Part shown: positions 45,900 through 61,000 of the stretch, one piece after another
Layout: every line of letters starts with the position of its first letter
How positions within the stretch are numbered: the stretch's first letter is position 1
NCBI GenBank assembly: GCA_014898415.1
Contig: RCTD01000002.1
Coordinates: 2,852,001 to 2,916,000 of the forward strand
Source of the DNA: Stromatinia cepivora
Lineage: Eukaryota > Ascomycota > Leotiomycetes > Helotiales > Sclerotiniaceae
Length of the DNA stretch: 64,000 nt
Reading direction: 5' to 3'
The notes under the pieces: generated by a model
Told to the model about the DNA's origin: nothing
The model's database searches: none
What the model saw: only the letters and a program-made list of their open reading frames with translations
Made by a program: the position numbers and the translations under genes

Positions 45900-48260
45900 A
45901 GAGATAATGAAAATGATAACAATGTATAATCTGTAAAATAATGAAGGACTCGATTATTTCCTATCAACAATAAGCAAATCTTATTCCAATATAATAATAA
46001 TGAAAATCGTCTCTTATTATAATTATATTATCAATTATCTACTATAATCGAATCCTTTATATTAAATTTTGATAAATATTCATTAGCAATTAATGATAGT
46101 AATCATTACTACTTATTATAATCCCTTGTAAGTTTTTGATCAACAATATTAAACGAATTACATTGATAATAAACGAAATTCTAAAATAGAGAATCTCAAA
46201 GGGTATCACCTTCGATCCTAGCAAATCTGAACTGATTTATTTCTCAAAATACAAAATTGATTAAAACCCTAATACAATCCCAACGGTTAATATAGGAAAC
46301 CTGATTATCAAGGAATTCAATAATAGAAGATTATTCTTTAGATAATTTGATATCCTTTTTGATAAGAAATTGTTATTTAAATGGTATATAAGAGAATTCA
46401 TTATGAAGATGATGATAATAGTTAAAATCCTTAAATCTCTTCGAAATTCGATGAAAGGTGTTCCGGCTAATCTATTCAGGCAAGTAGTCGAAGTTTGTAT
46501 ATTCAAGAAAGTGTATTACAGAATCGAAACATAATGGTTTAGTAGAACCCATCTGGGCAAAGATTATTGTATTAATAATGGTGTTGATAATTATATCAAT
46601 TTTTTAGTTAAAATGATACTGGAATATACAAGAGCAATTCTATCAATGTGGAGGATTACGAATACAGCAATTCTTTACCAAAAATCAGACTTCAGATCTC
46701 CCAAGATCGAGCTGGATAATATTGTTCTGACCGTTATAATCAAAATAAAAAGATTAGATTTATATTACCCCCTTATATAAAGAGCAGAATGGATCCAAGA
46801 GAATCTAAATTCTTTCAAGTTCTGATATGTTAAATACAAAATATCCTTTTCATTATCGGAGTAGATCAATCTTTTGATGATTCTTAAATAGTTAGAACCT
46901 GAGATGAGAAAAAAGGTTCTGGATTATATATATAACCTCAAAGGTCGAATCAAAGGTACAGTAGTGGTTGATTTTAATGAGTTTTATAATCTATTCCTTT
47001 GAGAAGATATTGTAATCTTTTCAAACAGATCGAAATATATAAACGGCAGTACAGGATATGGTTTCGTTGGATATCAAGATAATTGCAAGATCTGCAAAAG
47101 GAGTTCTATATTGGGAAAGACAAAGGAAGTTTACGATGTAAAGGCAATAATAGTATTCAAGGATTTCAAAGCGACAACAATCTTGATCGAAGTAAAAACG
47201 GTAATAGATATATAGATATATCTTGATAATATAAAAATGGTGATTAGATTTCTTTTTAATTTTATAGGATTTTCTCAAAAGATCTTTATATTCTTTCGCT
47301 AATTAATATCAAACTGATTTAACGGTATATAAGAATGTAACAGGAAATGAAACTATAGATAAAGCAGTTAAAATAGATACTGCCCTTTTACAATCCGAAA
47401 GAATCTATTTGTATACAGGACTCTGAAGAGAGATTAAAAGCTGTAAACAAAAGATAATCAATAATCTATAATTATCAATGATTTTATAATCTTATAAAGA
47501 TCTGAAAATATATATATCCCTTAAAAACCTCAAAGAATTAATCCTTCCTAAATCACTTATTAATTATCCGGATAGGACACAGCGATTTTGTAATCTACTA
47601 TGAACGATTCCATTATTAGAAAATCCATACTTTCTGCAAATATAAAGTTTGCAAATCCTTTATTCATTTTTTCTTTTGTTATATAATCAAAAGAAAACAC
47701 CTTTGGCCGAAAGGCAAGTCAATTGATTTGTTATTATACCTTTATAGTATATACGAAGGAGCAGAGATGCTTACAAGATGAACAAGAGCTAATAACTTTT
47801 ACACAGATATATACCTTCGATACTATCCCCTTTCCGATTTACAAAGTTCTATATCAGATCAGGAACCCCCGGTGGTTAATAATAATCCTACAGGTTAATA
47901 AACTGGCAAATAAATTGATTATTTCCTTTGTATTTCTTTTTTGTAGATTTCCTCTATAATTTCTTTTAAATACCCCTTTTTCAAAAAAATCCTTATTTAT
48001 GGGAGTATTAAAAAGATCACAAAACCTAAACGGATCGATTATGGTTTGACAGATTTTCCTATTATATAATTCTTTCATTAAGGGAAGGAGTTGATGTTTA
48101 AACCTTTAAGATTATAATAGCTATAGAAATATATCTAAGAATCATTACAATCTTTAGATATAGCTATATATACATAACTATTAGAATCCCAGGAGTAACT
48201 TTTTGACGGTCTTTACCCTATCAGGGGATATAACGAGAATAAAAGGGCTTCGTTCCCTCG
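45900..48260 (+). mobile_element. Tad1-type non-LTR retrotransposon (LINE), 3' part, RIP-decayed
   Basis: On the plus strand the reverse-transcriptase end is readable near 46130-46240 (NEILK*RISKGITFDPSKSE, the segment after the YADD motif), then KLLFKWYIREFIMK and MKGVPANLFRQVVE (46370-46490). An RNase H domain follows (VIFSNRSKYINGSTGYGF near 47015-47065). The Tad-specific C-terminal zinc-binding/HFFF region lies near 47560-47700. The transcript end may be about 48260, just before a microsatellite. The endonuclease half was not found. Many stops and at least one frame change. Confidence 0.6.
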
Positions 48261-48276
48261 GCCTCCAGCCATTAAA

Positions 48277-48352
48277 TAATAACATATATATACATACATA
48301 TAAATAATAATATATACATATATACACACATATATACACACACACACACTAT
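48277..48352. repeat. (TA)/(CA) microsatellite
   Basis: Imperfect TATATACATA repeats grade into (CA)n ending at about 48348. The position directly after the LINE fits a degenerate 3' tail. Confidence 0.7.
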
Positions 48353-51056
48353 CGATCCTATTCTTATTCATACTTTGATTATCAATATATAATTCCCTTC
48401 TCTTTTTTTTTAAACTAAAACGAAATAGAAAGATAAAGGGGTATTTATATATATTGTACTAAAGTATTAGATCTAATACTGATTTCAATATCTTGATCTT
48501 TTTTAAATTCTTCTTACTCGAGATTTGCTACTATTGATTTTATTACCTTTAATTTTATTTTTAAAATAGATTCCAATTCTAGTAATAAAGTATATATTCG
48601 ATTCAAATATATCGATTTTTTAATTGATCAAATATATTTCAGAAAAACAGAATATTCGAAACCATTATTATTAAACTTGAGGAGCTGGGAAATCTTTATT
48701 GCGATACAGGTAATACAATGAGTTGATTATCTTGACTTCGAGAATTGTCGATTGATTCTTATTGAATTCAGAAAGTCAGTTTTTTATTAAAAGAACTTAT
48801 TTATTCTTCAAATCATATTGATTCCTTTTGTAATGTTTTCCTTAAAAATATTTCTTTTTATAAAGTTAAAAAGCACCTTAAAAATAGTATCGAAGGTTTT
48901 TTATATAATCCCTTTCAACAATTATTAAAATCTCAGTAATTATTAGAATCTATAATTTCTATAAATAATCAACGATTATCAAATTATCAAATATACAAAA
49001 TTCTGGATATCAACCATCAATAAAATCAAAGTTTACAAAAGATCTTTTAAGTCAAGATAATGATATTCAAATGATTTATTGAACCTTTTTCTTTTTATAG
49101 ATCATTGATATTTCAACATAAATCAGATCAGATTGATCTTTTCAAACTTTGTATCAAACAATATAAACAAATCGAGAATAAATAAAAAGTGAATCCAATT
49201 CGAAAAAGGGTTATTCTAATTATTATCTTCGAGATTATCAAAAAAAAAAAACAAAGATTACAAAAAATGAAGAAACGAACTATCTCTACAACAAATTACA
49301 CTCAACCATTTCGATTTCAAGTAATTGATACCTTAGTATATTGTATATAGGATTCATAAAAATTATTATTAAAGGATTTTTCGTAAAGAAAAATAAGATT
49401 ATTATGAATGGTGTGTTTTGGTAAAAAATAGAGCTTGATTAGATCTGTAGGATTCTTACTAAATTTGAGAAATAGTTTTCAATTGTAAGCTTGAATTTCT
49501 TATATTTGTATATAAATTATTGAATTCAATATATAGTTTTGAATATAAAAAGTGGTTAGCGTTCGAAATTCAAATGATTAATGAGCTACTTTGTATCTTC
49601 AAAATTTATTTGACTTTATCCATTTTAAAAGCTATCTTTCAAATCATCAAAGTATAATATTCGAATGGAACTATTATTACGGGAACCGAATATAAAACCG
49701 TTCCATTATCATTATCTAATCTATATTTATTTATTAGCAATCCCAATTCGATAGATATATTATTGAATGTAATAGATTATATTGCAGAGTCCATATAGAA
49801 CCAGTAATTGCCAATTACTGGAAATTTGTTAATTCAAATTATTAATGAAGCGGTATTTAATGGTTATGAACAAAACTCTATTATTGATGAATATACTGAA
49901 TTTGGAAGTAATAGAGGAGTAAAGAGAGGTTTAGAATCGCAAACCAAAGTATATAATTCATTTAGCAAATAAAAGTATATCAATCCATTTCCAAATCTCG
50001 ATTCATCCCTTTCCCAATCGACAAATAGAATTATATATAATCAAGAAGGGATAATTGTGAATTTAATTTTGGGGAATACAAACATTAATACAATAGTTTA
50101 AGCGGAAGATATAGAGAGATATATTATCGATAGCTTTATTGGAGTTATGAATAAACAAAAGAATAAGTATGAATATATATATATCTTCGAATCGAGGCTG
50201 ACAATAATCAATTAAGAAATCGAATTGGTATTTATTAATCCATAGAAAAAGAAATTAAATAACAATTTTCAAAAACCATTTCGTAATCTTGTAATAATTA
50301 AATATTAATCAGATCTGGGGAATTATCAATAATGTATTGTAATAATATTCTCTTAAGATTGAAAGCAAAATATTATATTTTCTATTACTGTTGATTGTAA
50401 AGCTGGATTCGAAATGATTCAAATGTTTGATTTGCAATGGTTACTATAAGTTCAATCTATTCGAAGCCAGATTTAACAATATTCGGATATATTAATAAAG
50501 AATTTACTTTTTCTAAAAGATTCTTTTTATCAAACTATAATTTGTATTAGGAAATACAAATCGGCATTAGGATATCGTTATATTTGTGTTTATGTATTTA
50601 TATTTAGTATAGATAATGACAATATCACATTCTCTATTATAATTGATCGGGATTCTGGTCTGAAATTGAAAGATATATTTGGATTATAATCAATAAAAAT
50701 AAGCTTATAATTAATTATTCTTTCGAGTTATATTAGATAATTTAGTAAAAGATTCAATATTAAAACCAAAAAGTTCATATGTATAACCCTTTGGAATAGT
50801 GAAATCCTTTCTATTATTGATATTTAGTCTATCTATTAATATATACTCTATTATTTTATTATAGATTAAAATCAATTTGTCTTTAAATTTAATGTTTCTA
50901 TTATGATCACTTTTTGTGATACTCCAATTTGGAAAATCCTTTTTTTCTTTAGATATAGTATAGATAAATAATTGTTAAAACTTGTTTGATCAGATAGTAT
51001 TATAAATAGAAAGGCTTTACAAAGGGAATATTATCATAAATTGATAATATCATAGT
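48353..51056. other. RIP-ravaged AT-rich region, no identifiable gene
   Basis: Stops in all frames; only short stretches look like decayed coding sequence (for example plus-strand 48670-48920). No family was recognised. Confidence 0.45.
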
Positions 51057-54000
51057 GTCACGGAAAGCCCTGTGATCCCCTGTATCTTATGAAGGATCAA
51101 AGCGTATACTTTCCAATCGGAATGAAGGATCTACTAGCCCTTACCAATCTACCATTTGATAAAATGATCCTAATATACTAATAAACAAAGATCTAGCCTA
51201 ATTAAGGTGTATATCAGCTAGATAATTATTCATTTATTCTATATATACAGTTCTTGATTCATATAATCAAGAACAAATCATTCAATTCTTTTATTCTATT
51301 AATCACATATACCATTTATTCCCCGATCCCTGAAAGTGCTCTGTAATCATACTATCCTATGATAATTATGAACCTGGTAGCCCTTAAATCTATACAATTT
51401 TCTATTCAATGATTATTAAATATTCAAAAAATCATTTTTAAAATATCATTCTTATCTTATCTATAATTCAATATTTATATCAATTCAGTTATCTTTATTT
51501 AATATAGCAAAAGATCAAAATGATCTTTTTTTTACAATCTATATTTAATGACCGAAATAGTACTTATATTTGAAAAATAAATATCAAGTTCAAGGAATCT
51601 GGGATTCAATCAATCCAGAAAACAACCCGTTTGTTTTTATATCAACTATATCCATTTCAAATTCCGATCTGACAAATGAACCTATCTATACTCAAATCGA
51701 TTAACTTTCAATCAAACCATTTATTTTACCTTCTGTTATCGATCTTTAAATCAAATATAATCAAGAGAAACAAACTCAATACCAAAAGGAATTCTCAGAA
51801 TATCTTATAGTAATCTAATCCAAAAAAGATACTAATAAAGATACAAAAATAAAAGATTCTGACAATAATACATCGGGATCCATTCCTAATAAATCCATTA
51901 TTCTATTCTCAATCATCTTCTAAGAAATCTTCTCCGAGTTTATCTTTCTCCAATTGAAGTATTGATATTGATAATAAGAATATATATAGAATCACAAAGC
52001 TTTTTAGAACATTTACAAATAAATCGAATTATCAATTAATCAAATACACCTTATAGAACTATCCATTCTTAATTAAAATACTATAATTCTTTCACTCAAA
52101 ACAATCATTAATATATTCAAAAAGAAATTTGCATTTACAATAACTACTACCAAACTCGTAGTATTACAAGAATATCGATTTATTCTAATGCAAGCCTTGT
52201 TCGACAAAACTAATCCTATTAAATGATACAGGGATTAGATTATAATCTATATCAAAACTCTTATATACAAAATCACTGAAATACAGAATGAAATCGCTAT
52301 CAATACTTTTCTACAAATTATTAATATTAGGATATTCTTAATTTAAACAAATATTATAATTATATAAATCAAAATGAATAATCAATTCGGATTACTCAAT
52401 TTTTTATTCAAATAATTCGGAAATATTTTTGGAGGATTAATCTTCTAGAATTTTATTTTCTTAAAAGCTAAAAAAGGAATATATTCTATATTTATTTCTT
52501 TTCAAAATAATAAAAAGTTTAAAAAGAATAAAAAGAGTATCAATTTTAAAAGCAATCAAGGGATCAAGAAGATTTGGGAATGTCCTTACAAAACTGAATC
52601 TGAATGGAATAATAGAATTGGTTATAATTATATTATTTACAATTACAAAGCCATAAAGTTAATATTCATTGGAAGGATTAATCTATTGTTCAAAAGGGTA
52701 TTCAGCGAAAACGAGCTATAAGCAATTAGGGATCGAGCAAGATTATATTTATAGAAACAGTTTCATTCTGATTAAATCAAAAGAAAATAAATGAAAAGTT
52801 TTATTGATCCTTTAGGATCTTCAATCAACATTGCTATTTTGAATGCTTGATATAATCAATCAGGGGTATACTTTATAATAATAAAAGTATATTATTTATT
52901 TAATAATACTTTGCTCAATAATTATAGTATTATATATATCATGAACGATATATCTTTATTGGATGATTATCGATATCGATTATCCGATCCCAGTGATCTT
53001 ATAGAAACAAACATTTCCAGTTTCCAAATCTTAGAATATGGAGTTCGTATTATTAAAGAGATCATCAAAAGAAAAGGTTATCTTAATAATAATCTAATCT
53101 TGAATAATATAATATTCATTCCTGGCTTTTATATTAATATCATCTTGAAAATTCGATTGAAGAAAGCCGGCTTATGATTCTCAGAATATGATTGTATTTT
53201 TTGTAAAAGAGATTATACAAATAACATAGTAATTGTTCAATATACTTATACTGAAAATCTTGTATTCTTAAAATATAAATCATTTTCTATTTATTCGAAT
53301 ATTCTTTTATCTATTCCCATAAACAATCCTTCTATAATATATTTAATAATAAATAGAAAAATAAACAAAACATTTTATTATTTTTGTAATCCATTTTTTC
53401 TAAAAAAAGATACAAATGAAATATAATATAAACACTCTGGATATTTGAAAAAGGAAGCTTTTGAATATTTAATATTTGTAATACAAAATATCAAAATAAA
53501 AAATATTATTTGTTTCAATTGTATCGATTATATTTGTATTTATATAAAGCAAATCATTTCTTATATTCCAAATAATCATCAGTCACCTCAATCCTTCTAT
53601 AAAATCCAATAGAATCTTTTTGATTTCGATAAAGAATATAACAATATATTATAATTTCTATTAATCAAAGAAATATATTATAATAAAATCTTTTTATATT
53701 CAATCTACTACAAAATATATAACAAAGTATTTATAATCATCCAAAGTTTTATAATCTAAATTCATTATAAATATAGTCTAACAATCATAATAATTAAACA
53801 AAATAATAATATATCTATCATTGGAATTATAAAATCAATATTATTTGAGAAATGGATTAAACAAAAAGGCATCGAATTCGAACTATCTCTATCTCATATA
53901 TATAAACCCAATAAAGAATCAGAATACACAGAATAAAAAATAATTATAAAATAAATAAAAATATAAATTATAATAAATTTACCAAATAAATTATAGATGG

Positions 54001-57000
54001 AAATAATATAAACTATTATTTATCTATATAATATAAATCCTTTAAAAATCAAATCCTTCAAATCATTCAATGAAATATTCGATATATAATTCCATAATTA
54101 TTTTTGCAAAAATAATTCTTTATTCGCAAAGAAAATATTTAACAATCTTTATTTCAATTGGAATAGAATCTACAAGTATAAATACCAAGTTTACCCTTTA
54201 AATAAAAACAGAGAAACTGGAATTAATAGAAAATGATACAAAACCAATCTTCGAGTATATATTGGGTATTTAATGAGCTATATCCCAAACATACTGATCT
54301 ATTATATATAAATACCCAAGCTTAATAGAATTATTATTATTCGAAATATAACATTCAATGAAGAATTCATTTATTATATAGATTCTATCAATCGAATAAT
54401 CGATATTTATATTATAAAAAAACTTAAACAATTTGCTAAAACTTTTAATCTATAAAATCATATCGAAATGAATAAAATGATTATTCAAAACAAAAATAAT
54501 CATAAAGACTTTATTTATCTATTTATTTTCATAGATCGAAAAGTCTTTGATTCATTTATCAAATATATTTCAGATTTACTATTTATAAACGAATTGATTT
54601 TGGGGGTAAATATAGATCTGAGAAATAATAATAAAAATAAAAAAGTCGATCTAAAATTATCCAATCTATTTAATATTTCAGATAGTAAGGATAAAATATA
54701 CAATAAAGATATACAAATATTGATCGATTCTTCTATTGAAGAAATTGAAGAAACCAATTCTTTCATTGAAAAACAATTATATTTTGCAAATAAAAATATT
54801 GGCATTGTTCAAGAAGATGTCTATAACAATAATACAGATCTCGATTTCATCGAATATATTGACATAAGGAATATAGAATATAAATCTATTAATTATATTA
54901 TTGAAGTTCTTTACAATATATATAAAAATGATCTAGAAACTGCTTCAATCGATTAATCTCAATATTCCAAAAGGAAGTATATATATTAGAATAATCAATC
55001 AAAGTATTTTGTAAAGGAAATCCAATCATTATAAAGATTATTATACTCTATATATTCATCTAATCGATTTATAAAAGATTCGTGGATTTATAATCTCGAA
55101 TAGATACCTAAAAGAACTTATATTATAAAGATTGAAATACCCAGAATTCAAATCAATCCATCTAAGTTTCAATTATACGACTATTATTCGAAGTTATCTC
55201 TTTTCCGGGAGTTATCTAACTTTTGTATCCCAAAGCAATCAATACGTATATAAAGGTAATTGTATATACAATAATACCATCAAAAAAACGATCCCAATAT
55301 TGGATCCTATATAGGAACTATTATATTTCAAAGAGTAGGTTCAATAGGATTATTTCGTTTAAACAACTTTTATTCTATATTTTGATTTGATTAATAAAGA
55401 ATAAATAATATAAAAGAATATTCTCAATTTATAACAATTCATAGTATAATCATCATTGGAATTGAAGCAAAACCATTATTGTTTTCCATTTGGTCTATAA
55501 TCAATAGATTACAGGCAACATTATTTCCTCGAATTCATATATTTGCAATTCCAAAGTTACCTTGTTTTTATTACTAATTAAAAGATCATTAAATAAGATA
55601 TTAATTCAAATAAAACTATAATCTTCAAATTAATAACCTTAAAGCTAGAAAAACCTAATATAAAATCGATTCTGAATCGGAATCTACAAAACCGATCCCT
55701 TTTCAATAAATATTTATATATAAATACAATAATCAAGGTTTAATTATTTGTTGCCATTCATATTTAATAATATAAAAAAATCTCCAGGTTAAGAATACTA
55801 TTGAGATTATTTATACCACTATATTAGCAAACCGATCATTCCGAATTGTAATAGCAATTATTGTTAAATATAATCTCGAAACAAAACAATACAATATAAT
55901 CAATACCTTTATCAATATTCTATATAATCCTTCCGATACTCTAATTGTATATTATCTATTTAATGAATATAAAATCCCAAACAAAAATGTTATAATTGAT
56001 CGAATTTTATATAATCTACAAAATTCCCTAGTTATATAATTTAAGGATTTCATTTGGACATTCGAGAAACTAAAATTGATATAATATAAAAAGGAATTGT
56101 ATTTATATATTAATTCAGAATATATTGTTATAATTCTTTTTTTTATAAATGATATTCAAATCATTTATTATAAGAAAAACGAATCAATTGTTATAAAGAT
56201 CATTAAGGGAATCAAAGCTGTATATGAACTACAAAACCTAGAAAACACTAAATAATTTCTAGGTATATATATACTTTGTAATCGATCCAAGAAAAAACTA
56301 TAACTAACTCATAATATATATATTGAAAAGATTACTAAGAAATTCAAAGCAACAAATAGAACAGCAAATATATTACTCCCTATAATAGTATTTCGGAAAA
56401 ATCAGGGTTAAGTTTCTGTATATATTATAAAAATGTATCAAGAGAAAATGGGTTCAGTATTATATACTATAATTATTATAAAAACGGATATATTATTCAT
56501 TATTTCGCAATTAAATTATTATTTGATCAATTTATTTAGCGATTATATAAAAGTTGTTGATTATTATTTACAATATTTATGGAATACAAAATATTTTGTG
56601 ATCCAATATAATAATGATCAAATATTATAATTTTTTATTTTTTCAAATACTTCTTTTATAAATGATTTAAATATTTGTTGATTATTTTAAAGATATATTA
56701 TATTCTTTTTCGATAATTTAGTTGTATAAAAAACATTTAAGTAAGATATTATAATCATCTTGATTATCGAAATAGAGTTTCTTGGAGTTGAATATATATT
56801 AAAAGAAATTATGATAATCTTATATTTCTTAAAAAAAATCAATCTAATAATAAAAAAGTTTATAACAATTTTTTATAATAACCAATAAGCGATCAGATTG
56901 GTAGTAAATGAGAATAAATAGATTACTATGAAATTATATTATATCGATATCCAAAATATATAATTATATCAAGAATATTCAAAAAAAAACTTTTATATAA

Positions 57001-57130
57001 TCTATCTATCGATTATTGATATAATTATTGATAGGTTCATCAAAAACTTTACAAAACAAAAGTTCGAATATTTTTGATCCTTTTTTAATTTATAAAATAT
57101 AAGTAATAGGATTATAGAATTTGAATAACG
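51057..57130 (+). mobile_element. Ty1/copia retrotransposon, RIP-decayed, right LTR not found
   Basis: The left boundary is tentative: TGTCACGGAAAGCCCTG at 51057 looks like an LTR start, and TGGTAGCCC at about 51375 like a primer-binding site. The pol domains below are clear. No second copy of the LTR-like sequence was seen after 57130, where another copia element begins at 57447. Confidence 0.6.
52880..57110 (+). pseudogene. Copia gag-pol polyprotein, decayed (protease-integrase-RT-RNase H)
   Basis: Protease remnant: VxNDISLLDDYRYRLSD region at 52935. Integrase: zinc-finger remnant YKHSGYLKKEAFEYL ... ICFNC near 53430-53520, then core pieces LFEKWIKQKGIEFELSLSH and EIIQTIIYLYNINPL (53850-54040). 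The linker ORF 54468-54956 is Asp/Asn-rich. RT/RNase H: FLGIYIL near 56260, KMGSVLYTIIIIKTDILF near 56445 and AIRLVVNENK near 56890, ending near 57110. This order (integrase before RT) defines Ty1/copia. Stops abound. Confidence 0.75.
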
Positions 57131-57446
57131 ATAATTATAAAGTTTAAATAACGATAATCTAGAATTTGTAATTCTTTCCTTTAATGTAAATGGAATAAAT
57201 CCTATTTGGTATCCTAAATCATTATATTTTTTTATAATACGTTTCAATTCGTATATTCTATATCTATTAGGAAATAAAGAATAATTAAAGCTAATTATTT
57301 CTCTGTTTTTTATTTTCTTATCTTCGAAGAAGGATAAATTTCTTTTTAAATTTAATAACTTAAAATTCAAGTAAAAGAGCTTTTGGATTATTTGTAATAA
57401 TCAAGGAATAAGAAACAATTAAAGTAATTGAAGTTATTAATGTTAT
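57131..57446. other. AT-rich spacer between two copia elements
   Basis: No LTR match was found. A 122-codon minus-strand ORF (57002-57370) is partly antisense to RNase H of the left element and has no recognised motif. The last five bases GTTAT (57442-57446) are the target duplication of the next element. Confidence 0.4.
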
Positions 57447-57612
57447 TGTTGGAAATGAGGCCATCATAGGATTAGAATTGAGGTCACGAGACCACAATGG
57501 TGTACAGACCATATTTGGGGATAACCTCAATTCTATTTTTATTAGAATTATAGATCCTTAGTTCAACCTATATAGTCAACAATACTACTACTTCCTGCAT
57601 CAAAAGTTAATA
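57447..57612 (+). repeat. 5' LTR (166 bp)
   Basis: Direct repeat of 62764-62929; preceded by GTTAT. Confidence 0.9.
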
Positions 57613-58090
57613 GGTTATAAAATCCGGTTGCATAATAATGATTAGAAAGCAAAGCAAATCAAGAAAGGATTAGTATAGCTAATAGAGATAGAATAGAATG
57701 AAAATCAGAGTTTTTATATAATACCATCGAAGCAAAGTTGAAATATAACAATACAGCTTATAATTCACAATATTACAGGCCAAAGCGGAGAGCAGTCTAC
57801 ACAGTACCGATACAGAATTATAGCAGAAGCGAAAAACAAGTTTGTACAGCTACAAGAAAATATATTATAATACAATCTTACAAATTCTCTTATTGTTTTA
57901 TTTTTATATTTTTTTATTATTTTGAATTTATTTGCTATACATCTTTTTTTTTAAGACTGTCTTAAAAATCTGAAGACTATCTTCGATACCCATCAAACAG
58001 TAAAAAACCTTTATAATATCGAAATTAAACAATCCTTCGAAGTTTGATTAAAATAACTATAAGCAATGGTTCAGATAAACGAAGATACAA

Positions 58091-61000
58091 TTGAAAAGAA
58101 AAGAATGGTTTTACACAATTGATCAAATATTAGACGAATATACACAGATTGCAGGATCCAATATAGTATCTGCCTATAAGATCAATGGTTGTATATATTA
58201 CAATATCGAATTGAAATCGGAATACTTAAAAAACGAAACGAATATATTATCGTATATTTATACAACATTCAATGATAATGATGAAACCTTCACCGATGAA
58301 TATTCAATAGTATATATATTCTGAAGATATTTTAAATCAAAATATACCAGAATCAATACAGTTATAATCAATATATATATAACGATAATCCAGAACTTCA
58401 AATTCCAACCTAATATCTATTCCGATATAATCATTATCAAAGTTTAAAACAAATTGAAAGAGTATAAAAGGAAATTAAGAGTTATAGACAAAAACTATCA
58501 ATCAATATACCAAGATATTATCCTGTTTTTGGTTTTAATATGTAGTCTTTCAATCGATTATCAAGAAATAATGGATATATTGAATATTCAAATCAACCTT
58601 AATATCAATGATAAAATCAAGTATTTATAGATTAAGGAATTTCGTTTTAAGGATGGATTAAAGTTAATGCAAATTGTAAAAGGATTTAGGTATACTTTTT
58701 AATATTAAGAATCAGATTTCGAAACCCCAAATAATACTTGTGATCTATATCAAAGGGAAGATCATTATATACAAGACTGTCTGTATTTAGTACGAATCAG
58801 CAAATTCCTTTGTAATTACCTTTGTTACTAAAGGAGAAAGAGATTATCGAATTCGAAAAAGATTTATTTCAACAAAAAAGACCAAGTATATTTTGCTAAT
58901 AATATTTCTGAATCAAATTCTGATATTAAGGATATAATAAAGAAAGATTGTAATTTGATAAAGGAAATTATTAGTAAGGCTTCTCTTAATAAATGGTATA
59001 TTGATACAGGCATTTTTTTATATATATTTGATTAATCTTTATTATTCAGATTAATAGAATTTATTATTAAATGAAGAATAAAGGTTAATAAGGGAGTGAT
59101 ATATTATTGTTATTGGGGTTTAGTGGATATAGTATACAAAGATGGTTCTAAGATATTATTTTCAAATATATTATATATATCAGGGTTAGGAGTAAACTTG
59201 TTGTTAGGAAAAAGGATCTATGAAACAGGGTTGTAAGGGGAATTCAACTTTTATCATATATATTTCAAAAAGGATAATAAGAAAATCATCTATATTAGAA
59301 TACAAAACAGAATGTATATGGTTTCATATATAATTAAAGGATATAAGGATATAGCTTTTTGTTTTAGTGTATATCAAAATAATCAAGAAAAAGGTTTCTC
59401 TTCAAAGATAATCGATAGTATTAAAGGTATTGATAATGAATTAATATTTAAGGAGAAAGAGAGATATCTATTATGATATCAAAGATTCAATCATCTAGGT
59501 CCAGATAAAATCAAGAATCTATATAAAGTATTCAATATAACCAAATCGATAAAGATTCTAATTGAATTAAATATCTACAAAATATATATACTCATCAAAA
59601 TGATCAATCGTATTCCGAAACAATTAAGTCTGTATAAATCAAAGAGATTCGAATTTATATATTTCGATATTATAAAACCATTCCCAAAATCGATTCAAGG
59701 GAATCGTTATTTTATATTGATTATTAATAATTGTATAAAAGTAAATTAAATTATACTATTTAAATAAAAAGATAATATAATTCAAACATTGAAAATTTGG
59801 AAAAAGGAAATGGAATTAGCTACTGGAGAAAAGATCATTGCAATCAGGATTAACAATATATCAGAACTCCTACAAATTATTTGTAAATGATTATTGAGTA
59901 TACAATCCGAAATTATAACAATTGCCTTTTTATATCAAAACAGATCTGCAGAACAGAATATAAGGATTGTAAAGGCAAATATAAGAATAATACTAAAAAA
60001 AGCTAAATTACCATTAGAATTTTGGAATGAAATTATAGAGCACAATATTTATATTAGGAATCGTATTAGTATTGGTCTTAATATAAACAAAATAGATCGA
60101 TCCTTTATAAAAGCTTTTACAAATATAATATTAAATATAAAGATATATAAAGTCTAGGGGAACAAATATTATATTTATATCAATTTCAAGATTATTCCGA
60201 AAAGGCAGAGATACAATAAATTGCGGGATACTTCGAAAATCGGTGTATTTCTAGGGTATTCAAAAGTTACAAATAAATATATCAAAATATATTCTCCAAA
60301 ATTAGATTATATATTTCGATCAAGTAGAGTAATCATAGATGAATCTTATTGAAAAGAAGATTTGGATCTTAAATTAAGAAATTGTAAATCAAGCCTATAA
60401 GGAATAAAGAATATAAAATTAGATCGAAAACTTTATAATAGATCGATAGTAAATAAGGCATTTTTTCCATTTTCAATATCAAATGCGATATTTGTATCAC
60501 CTTCATTCCAAATATTCTTTCTAGTAGATATTATATCGAGTTCAATAATTGTATTAAACATTTCAATTATTGAATTGAAATCAGGTAAATTAGATATATC
60601 AATATTAATATACAATAAAGATGAAGATAGTAATATCCAGAAAACAAATCAAGAATCTTCTTCCAAGGATACTTCAATTATCGAATCTATCATTTCAAAG
60701 GGTCCAATCCAAGAATCAACTTTTATAAACCTTAAATCTATATTAGAAGCAAAATTTAAGATTATCTTAAATTTTATTGATAAATTTATTTCAATAAAAT
60801 CAAAAAACAAAGTAAATCTATAATCATTTAAAACCAAGTAAAAAAATGAAATAGATCTTAAAGATAAATCCTTAAGATATCTAATACAAAAATGGAAAAG
60901 AGATATAGAATAAAATCCTAAAAAAGAATAGGAAAATAAAATTATAAAGATATTGATTATAATATCTATATAGGCCAAAATTCAAGAAAGTATAGAATAT

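Noticed and set aside
46261..46506. 81-codon minus-strand ORF
   Set aside because: Antisense of the LINE reverse-transcriptase end, which matches the family on the plus strand.
57002..57370. 122-codon minus-strand ORF
   Set aside because: It starts antisense to the copia RNase H and shows no motif; its openness is explained by AT-rich low-complexity sequence.
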